A stretch of DNA of 9,352 nucleotides from UBA11957 sp963603285 (GTDB taxonomy: Bacteria > Bacillota > Clostridia > Lachnospirales > Lachnospiraceae). Every line of letters begins with the position of its first letter. Position 1 is the stretch's first letter. Both the position numbers and the translations under genes were made by a program. The notes below the pieces were generated by a model, which had not been told where the DNA came from, searched no databases, and saw only the letters and a list, made by a program, of their open reading frames with translations. Positions 1 to 4,538 of the stretch are shown piece after piece. The stretch is taken from the NCBI GenBank assembly GCA_963603285.1, contig CAVCMG010000059.1:1-9352 (forward strand), in the 5' to 3' direction.

Positions 1-485
1 GTAACACCCTGGAAGGTCTTGAACATCAGGTTGAACTGACGGATATCGGTGAAATTGTGCTTGCCGCAGGTCGGACACGGAATCTGATGCTCCTCGATAA
101 AGCTCTTCATCTCTTCCTGGGACCAGGCATCCACACTGCCCTCCAGCTTGATCCCTTTTTCTTCGCAGAAATCCTCGATCAGCTTGTCAGCACGGAAACG
201 CTCGTGGCACTCCTTACAGTCCATCAGCGGATCAGAGAAGCCGCCCAGATGACCGGAAGCCACCCATGTCTGCGGATTCATCAGGATCGCACAGTCCACA
301 CCAACGTTGTACGGATTAGCCTGTACGAATTTCTTCCACCAGGCTTTCTTTACGTTGTTTTTCAGCTCAACACCCAGATTACCATAATCCCATGTGTTGG
401 CCAGACCGCCGTAGATCTCAGAACCCGGATATACAAATCCTCTGGATTTTGCGAGAGCAACGATTTTGTCCATTGTCTTTTCCAT
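1..485 (-). CDS. glyS: Glycyl-tRNA synthetase, alpha2 class II type (5' part only; gene runs off the window)
   Basis: This enzyme attaches glycine to tRNA-Gly in the cytoplasm. Only the first 161 codons are present; the family is usually about 460 residues, so roughly a third is seen. The N-terminus carries the hallmark stretch GFVYPGSEIYGGLANTWDYG (residues 17-35), followed by WVASGHLGGFSDP (74-86), which identify the eukaryote-like single-chain GlyRS rather than the GlyQ/GlyS tetramer. Two CxxC pairs (C90/C93 and C137/C140) look like a zinc-ribbon insertion, by inference from spacing. I chose the ATG at 485 because AAGGAG lies nine bases upstream; a second in-frame ATG four codons later has a poorer site. 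The gene starts 47 bases after the lipoprotein stop, so it probably shares that gene's transcript. There is no room for a T-box leader. The family call is very secure. Confidence 0.97.
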   Translation of the reverse strand, partial: MEKTMDKIVALAKSRGFVYPGSEIYGGLANTWDYGNLGVELKNNVKKAWWKKFVQANPYNVGVDCAILMNPQTWVASGHLGGFSDPLMDCKECHERFRADKLIEDFCEEKGIKLEGSVDAWSQEEMKSFIEEHQIPCPTCGKHNFTDIRQFNLMFKTFQGV

Positions 486-494
486 AATACTTTT

Positions 495-500
495 CTCCTT
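495..500 (-). promoter_or_regulatory. Ribosome binding site of glyS
   Basis: AAGGAG on the minus strand, nine bases before the ATG at 485. It favours this start over the ATG four codons further in. Confidence 0.85.
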
Positions 501-508
501 TATCTTTG

Positions 509-524
509 TACAGCTTTCGCTGTA
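509..524 (-). promoter_or_regulatory. Small GAAA-loop hairpin in the lipoprotein-glyS spacer
   Basis: On the minus strand this reads TACAGC-GAAA-GCTGTA: a perfect six-base-pair stem closed by a GNRA-type tetraloop. It begins 8 bases after the lipoprotein stop and ends 8 bases before the glyS Shine-Dalgarno. No uridine run follows (the next bases are CAAAG), so it is not an intrinsic terminator. It could be an mRNA stability or processing element, or simply chance. The structure is visible; the role is unknown. Confidence 0.4.
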
Positions 525-532
525 TAGCTTAT

Positions 533-1126
533 TTATTTATAGATCACATATACCGGTGCGGACAGAAGCATCTCTTCCGAGCCCTCATCCTGCACAGCCT
601 TGACTGTCTTTTTGCCGGTCAGCTCCAGCGATGCGCTGTAGCAGATGATCTTTCCCGGCACTCTGACCTCTAACGGCTCCTGAAAAACCAGCACCGTACA
701 GCCATCCCCGAGATTTAAGACCTCCGTACGTTCCATGGCTTCGCCGTCCGTATCCTTAAACTCGCCCTCCAGCAGATACCCTGCGGCCTGACAGTCCGCA
801 ATACTGCCTTCAAACAGCGGTACATTGTTGTAGGACGTATAGGCATCGATATCCGCATACGTCATTTTTACAACGATCGAAGATTCCCCTTCTTTGATAC
901 TGTTCAGTTTGATCTCTGAACCGTAGGAAGCGATATCGGATATGATCTGTGTCTCTAATTCCTCTTTGTCGTACTGCTCCTGATCCCAGTCCTCCACGAT
1001 CGTCTGTGTCAGTCCTCCCTTGCTGTTTAAGCTGAGGGAGCTGTAATCCGCAGCCGCTGCACCGCAGCCGCACAGTACCGTAGAAAGAAGGAGTACGGGC
1101 AGTACTGCTTTTGTAAAGCGTCTCAT
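533..1126 (-). CDS. Small exported lipoprotein of unknown function
   Basis: A 197-residue protein whose function I cannot name. The N-terminus is a typical lipoprotein signal: MRRFTK, a hydrophobic core (AVLPVLLLSTVL), then the lipobox L18-C19-G20-C21, with C21 the likely lipidated residue. The mature part is acidic and soluble, with no membrane segment. It contains TQTIVEDWDQEQYDKEEL (residues 40-57), a beta-rich middle (SSIVVKMTYADIDAY, 82-96) and a C-terminus ending in PVYVIYK. The reading frame extends upstream to an ATG at 1174, but I chose the ATG at 1126. It has AAGGAG eight bases upstream, and a promoter at 1155-1183 would start the transcript downstream of 1174. Location between recO and glyS matches a recurring arrangement I associate with Lachnospiraceae (memory-based). 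It probably sits on the outer face of the membrane; partners are not evident. Confidence 0.85.
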   Translation of the reverse strand: MRRFTKAVLPVLLLSTVLCGCGAAAADYSSLSLNSKGGLTQTIVEDWDQEQYDKEELETQIISDIASYGSEIKLNSIKEGESSIVVKMTYADIDAYTSYNNVPLFEGSIADCQAAGYLLEGEFKDTDGEAMERTEVLNLGDGCTVLVFQEPLEVRVPGKIICYSASLELTGKKTVKAVQDEGSEEMLLSAPVYVIYK

Positions 1127-1134
1127 TTGCATTA

Positions 1135-1140
1135 CTCCTT
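1135..1140 (-). promoter_or_regulatory. Ribosome binding site that fixes the lipoprotein start
   Basis: AAGGAG on the minus strand. It is eight bases from the ATG at 1126 but only two from the in-frame ATG at 1132, and it lies downstream of the longest-frame ATG at 1174. It therefore supports the start at 1126, which also gives a textbook lipoprotein signal. Confidence 0.8.
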
Positions 1141-1154
1141 GCCTAATCTTAGCT

Positions 1155-1183
1155 ATTATACCTTTAAACGCCATTCAATGCAA
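1155..1183 (-). promoter_or_regulatory. Sigma-A type promoter for lipoprotein-glyS, spanning the recO stop codon
   Basis: Minus strand: -35 TTGCAT (1178-1183), a 17-base spacer, and a perfect -10 TATAAT (1155-1160). Transcription would start near 1148, giving a leader of about 20 bases before the lipoprotein ATG. The recO TGA (1175-1177) lies in the spacer. The -35 matches consensus at three of six positions only, so strength is uncertain, but the perfect -10 and ideal spacing make it credible. Confidence 0.65.
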
Positions 1184-1936
1184 CAACGTTTCCAGTATTT
1201 CCTTACTTTTCAGCCTGCGGTCGATGTACAGATCCATATGCCGGTTCAGTACCATTTCCAGCTCTCTTAAGACCTCTTCCTCCACCGTGAACGTAAAAAG
1301 CTTTGTCAGCGGCACAGAAACGATGTACTGCAGGGTATAGACGCCCGACGGACTGACCGTGATCCCTGCACTCTCCTTTGGCAGTCCCGGCGCACCTGCA
1401 CAGTGTGTACAGATCAGACCGCCCTCCCTGGCATTGTACAGGGCCAGATCCTCCCGGCCGCCACAGCGTACACAGGAAAACACATCGGGATACTCGCCAT
1501 TGATCACCAGTGCGCGCAGCTCAAAGATCCGCCGCACCAGCCGGTCGTCCAGATGCGGATTCAACAGCGCTTTGCAGGCCAGATACAACAGATTCAGCAT
1601 ATCCTTTTCCGCCTTGCCCTCACGGCCGTAATACTCCGCGATATCCAGAAAATAAAAGCCGTAATAGACCCCCGGAAACGCACTGGCAAGCTCTGTAAAA
1701 TACTGTGTCACATTCACCTGCGTCAGCGTGTAGGCCGTGCGTCCCTCGTATACCGTAAACTGCCCGAATACAAAGGGATTGCAGGCTGCCATCAGGGCAC
1801 TGCCTGTTTTTCTCGCCCCGTGGGCAAAGGCCGTGATCTTGCCGCGTTCTCTGGTCAGGATCACCAGCCGCTTATCATATTCCGCCGAAGCGGCCGCGGA
1901 CAGCACGATACCGGTCAACGTCAGTGGTTCACTCAT
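1175..1936 (-). CDS. recO: DNA repair protein RecO
   Basis: RecO works in the RecFOR pathway: it binds single-stranded DNA and SSB and, with RecR, loads RecA at gaps. The protein is 253 residues, normal for the family. The N-terminal 80 residues (TGIVLSAAASAEYDKRLVILT, then GKITAFAHGARK) fit the OB-fold domain. A helical domain follows from about residue 85 (YYGFYFLDIAEYY; DDRLVRRIFELRAL). A four-cysteine zinc site is complete: C155-x2-C158 and C176-x2-C179. The start at 1936 lies seven bases after the era stop. The only Shine-Dalgarno-like sequence (AAGGA, 1951-1955) is 14 bases away, inside the end of era, so translation is probably coupled to Era. The last codons overlap the promoter of the next gene. 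Confidence 0.95.
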   Translation of the reverse strand: MSEPLTLTGIVLSAAASAEYDKRLVILTRERGKITAFAHGARKTGSALMAACNPFVFGQFTVYEGRTAYTLTQVNVTQYFTELASAFPGVYYGFYFLDIAEYYGREGKAEKDMLNLLYLACKALLNPHLDDRLVRRIFELRALVINGEYPDVFSCVRCGGREDLALYNAREGGLICTHCAGAPGLPKESAGITVSPSGVYTLQYIVSVPLTKLFTFTVEEEVLRELEMVLNRHMDLYIDRRLKSKEILETLLH

Positions 1937-1943
1937 AGCTGTA

Positions 1944-2852
1944 TCAAATATCCTTCTTATTGTAACCGAAATTCTTCATCTGTATATCGCTGTCGCGCCA
2001 GTCCTTACGCACCTTGACCCACAGCTTCAGATTCACCTTCTGTTCGAGCATCTGTTCCAGCTCATAGCGGGCATTGGAACCGATTTTTTTGAGCATGGAC
2101 CCCTGTTTACCGATGATAATGCCCTTATGGGAATCTCTCTCGCATACGATCGTTGCTTCGATATCCACCATACTGCCGTCCTCGCGCTCCCGCATCTTAT
2201 CCACCGTTACAGCGATGCCATGCGGAATCTCTTCTTTCAGCGCATGCAGGGATTTCTCACGGATGATCTCCGCTGCGATCTGGCGCATCGGCTGGTCTGT
2301 TACCGTATCTTCATCGTAATACTGCGGCCCGTAGGGCAGGAAATTTAAGATCGTGTCGATCACCATGTCCGTATTGATCTTGCGAAGCGCCGATACCGCC
2401 AGCACATCGTCAAAACGGCACAGCTTCTTATAATTTTCCAGAAAGCCTGCGATCTCGTCCTTTTTCACCGTATCTGCCTTGTTCATCACCAGGATGACCG
2501 GGCATTTGGCACGGGACAGCTGCTCGGCAATATGCTTTTCCCCGGCACCGATAAAATTACTCGGCTCCACAAGCCACAGTACCAGATCCACATCGTTTAA
2601 GGTTTTCTCCGCCACGCTGACCATATATTCACCCAGCTTGTTTTTTGCCTTGTGGATACCCGGTGTGTCCAGAAAAATGATCTGTCCCCGGTCACAGGTA
2701 TAGACCGTCTGGATCCGGTTTCTGGTCGTCTGGGGACGGTTGGAGGTAATGGCGATCTTCTGTCCGATCAGCCGGTTCATCAGTGTGGATTTTCCTACGT
2801 TTGGGCGTCCGATCAGCGCCACAAAGCCGGATTTGTATTTTTCATTTTCCAT
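1944..2852 (-). CDS. era: GTPase Era (ribosome assembly)
   Basis: Era is an essential GTPase that binds the 3' end of 16S rRNA during 30S maturation. The 302-residue protein is full length. GTPase motifs are all present: G1 GRPNVGKST (15-23), G2 region SNRPQTTR (37-44), G3 DTPG (62-65), G4 NKAD (124-127) and G5 SAL (154-156). The C-terminal KH RNA-binding domain shows IIGKQGSMLKKIG, with the GxxG loop at 248-251. The start overlaps the stop of the beta-helix gene by one base (TGATG). The only ribosome-binding-like sequence (AGGAAGGA, 2868-2875) is 15 bases upstream, so coupling or re-initiation is likely. No other plausible start exists before the G1 motif. The C-terminus after the KH domain ends in a short basic tail. 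Identification is secure. Confidence 0.98.
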   Translation of the reverse strand: MENEKYKSGFVALIGRPNVGKSTLMNRLIGQKIAITSNRPQTTRNRIQTVYTCDRGQIIFLDTPGIHKAKNKLGEYMVSVAEKTLNDVDLVLWLVEPSNFIGAGEKHIAEQLSRAKCPVILVMNKADTVKKDEIAGFLENYKKLCRFDDVLAVSALRKINTDMVIDTILNFLPYGPQYYDEDTVTDQPMRQIAAEIIREKSLHALKEEIPHGIAVTVDKMREREDGSMVDIEATIVCERDSHKGIIIGKQGSMLKKIGSNARYELEQMLEQKVNLKLWVKVRKDWRDSDIQMKNFGYNKKDI

Positions 2853-4489
2853 CAGTTAATATTCGTATCCTTCCTGTAATTGCTGCTGAAATTGTTGCCG
2901 GACAGCGCTGCCGAGGCGTCCTTTGCCACATACAGACCATAACGCAGATTAGCGCTGGCCGAGGTGTTTCTGACCTGCACATTGCGGGCAGAGTAGATAT
3001 ATACACCGTCGTTATTGCCATCCGTACGGCAGCCTGTAACGGTCACCGGCTTCGTTGTCTGTCCGATATCCAGACCAAATTTCTTATTATAATTTGCGGT
3101 GATACCGTCGATCCTTCCGGTACTATTGTCCAGAAGCATGATGCCATGCTGTACATTATTATTCAAAGTCATATTGGACGCTGTCAGCGTAACACCTCTG
3201 CGTCCGCCGATACCATGACGGCCATTATTATTTGCTGTACAGCCGGATATATCCAGCACAGATCCCGTCCCAAACAGTGAGATACCACATACACCATTGC
3301 TGTCAAATATACTGTTTCTCACCTTACCATTCGCACCGTCTGTCACACCCAGTCCATGGCCGTTCTGTCCTTCCGAATTTCCCTTCGGATCGTGACCGTT
3401 CTCCGAACAGCGGGCATAATTCATCGTAATCTTTGTCTTTCTGCAGGAGAAGGAAAGGCCGCTCCAGGCATTGTACATAAACTCCGCATAGCTCTGACCG
3501 GAGCCCTGCACATCCATTGTGCCGTTACCGCACAGCACACCGTAGCCCAGATTGCTGTTGACCTTGCCGCCGCGCATCGTCACCTTTCCGCCGTTTAAAA
3601 TATGTATACCATAACCGATCGAATTGTACAGCGAAGTCTGCTGGTAGCGGCCATTGCCGGTGATCAGACAGTTACTTAAGGTCGCTGTACCTTTATTGAC
3701 ATTGAGTCCTTCTGTGCCGCAGCCGCTGAGCGTACAGTTCTGCAGATTCACACTGGATTTGCTCTCCACGTATATGCCGCGTACACCGCTGCGCAGAAAT
3801 GAGCTGTTGACAGCCTTTGTCACTTTGGCGCTGCCTCTGACACGAAGTCCGGTCTGGGAAACATCTGCCACCTGCACACCGGAAAGCTCAGCCTGCCGCT
3901 TGCTGTTGAGGTAAATCCCCTCTTTACCGCCGCTGATCTGGCTGTTTTTCATGGTAAGCTTACCGGAGCCCGTGGCATAAACGGCTGTACTCTTATTATT
4001 GCAGAAGCTGCAGTTTGTCACACTGGCTGCACCTCTGTCAAGATACAGTCCCTGCCCGCGGCTGTTGATAAACTGTACATTGGATATCGTCACACTGGAC
4101 GCCCGCTTTACGGAAAGCAGAGCGCCGCTCTTGCCCTGACCATCCAGCGTAATATTTTTAACCGTAAGCTTTTTGGCACCATTAGCGGTAAATATACTCT
4201 TGCCACCGCTGGTCTGGCGCAGTACAACGCTGCCGCTTTTTGGCTGGATCACGGTCTTATTGTCCAGCGCAACACTGCCGCTGATCTGGTAGGTACCGCC
4301 CGGGATTCGGATCGTATCGTACTTTTTCACTGCCTTTTTCAGCTGGGCGGTGATATTCTGCCCGGATTTTACCGACAGCGTGGTCGTGCCGCCGGCCAGT
4401 ACGGTGGACGGCATTCCAAGAACGGTTACGAGAGAAAGCAGCAAAAGCCCCTTTCCCATTGCCCCATATATTGTTTTGTTATTCTTCAT
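2852..4489 (-). CDS. Secreted right-handed parallel beta-helix protein
   Basis: A 545-residue protein with a Sec signal peptide (MKNNKTIYGAMGKG, hydrophobic core LLLLSLVTVLGM, likely cut after VLA at residue 32). Residues 40-75 (ITAQLKKAVKKYDTIRIPGGTYQIS) resemble the N-terminal cap of pectin-lyase-fold proteins. The rest is a ladder of 22-24-residue coils marked by N...GI/GL turns. Turn glycines fall at 147, 191, 214, 238, 261, 294, 317, 344, 379, 402, 426, 449, 472, 495 and 518. The final seven are 23-24 residues apart. I see no cell-wall anchor, lipobox or transmembrane segment, so it is probably released or loosely surface bound. The fold suggests polysaccharide binding or cleavage, but I cannot locate a catalytic site and claim no substrate. 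The frame extends upstream to 4570 inside the peptidase gene; I chose 4489, which has AGGGGAG just upstream and starts with a clean signal peptide. Its stop overlaps era. Confidence 0.9.
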   Translation of the reverse strand: MKNNKTIYGAMGKGLLLLSLVTVLGMPSTVLAGGTTTLSVKSGQNITAQLKKAVKKYDTIRIPGGTYQISGSVALDNKTVIQPKSGSVVLRQTSGGKSIFTANGAKKLTVKNITLDGQGKSGALLSVKRASSVTISNVQFINSRGQGLYLDRGAASVTNCSFCNNKSTAVYATGSGKLTMKNSQISGGKEGIYLNSKRQAELSGVQVADVSQTGLRVRGSAKVTKAVNSSFLRSGVRGIYVESKSSVNLQNCTLSGCGTEGLNVNKGTATLSNCLITGNGRYQQTSLYNSIGYGIHILNGGKVTMRGGKVNSNLGYGVLCGNGTMDVQGSGQSYAEFMYNAWSGLSFSCRKTKITMNYARCSENGHDPKGNSEGQNGHGLGVTDGANGKVRNSIFDSNGVCGISLFGTGSVLDISGCTANNNGRHGIGGRRGVTLTASNMTLNNNVQHGIMLLDNSTGRIDGITANYNKKFGLDIGQTTKPVTVTGCRTDGNNDGVYIYSARNVQVRNTSASANLRYGLYVAKDASAALSGNNFSSNYRKDTNIN

Positions 4490-4493
4490 TTTT

Positions 4494-4500
4494 CTCCCCT
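4494..4500 (-). promoter_or_regulatory. Ribosome binding site fixing the beta-helix gene start
   Basis: AGGGGAG on the minus strand, four bases before the ATG at 4489 (six if AGGGG is taken as the core). It supports 4489 over the longest-frame start at 4570, which would put 27 basic residues ahead of the signal peptide. Confidence 0.75.
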
Positions 4501-4510
4501 GTATACTGTT

Positions 4511-4538
4511 TTTATAACAGATTTTCAATCGTTGTAAA
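4511..4538 (-). promoter_or_regulatory. Candidate internal promoter for the beta-helix gene and possibly era-recO
   Basis: Minus strand: -35 TTTACA (4533-4538, five of six consensus bases), a 16-base spacer, and -10 TATAAA (4511-4516, five of six). An extended -10 TGT precedes the hexamer. The TAA stop of the peptidase gene (4512-4514) is part of the -10. Predicted start is near 4504, leaving a leader of only about 15 bases before the ATG at 4489. The motifs are visible; activity is inferred. Confidence 0.45.

Noticed and set aside
57..527. A 156-codon plus-strand frame opposite glyS
   Set aside because: The minus strand encodes unmistakable glycyl-tRNA synthetase across the same bases; this is a shadow.
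486..532. T-box riboswitch controlling glyS
   Set aside because: T-box leaders need well over 100 bases with a terminator/antiterminator. Only 47 bases separate glyS from the upstream gene, and no specifier loop or U-run is present.
531..565. Promoter directly upstream of glyS (TATAAA near 537-542 on the minus strand)
   Set aside because: No acceptable -35 lies 16-18 bases upstream (the bases there read roughly CTGTCC), so a separate glyS promoter is not supported.
1403..2348. Two overlapping plus-strand frames of about 200 codons opposite recO and era
   Set aside because: Both are antisense to conserved genes, overlap each other in different frames, and encode sequence without domain character.
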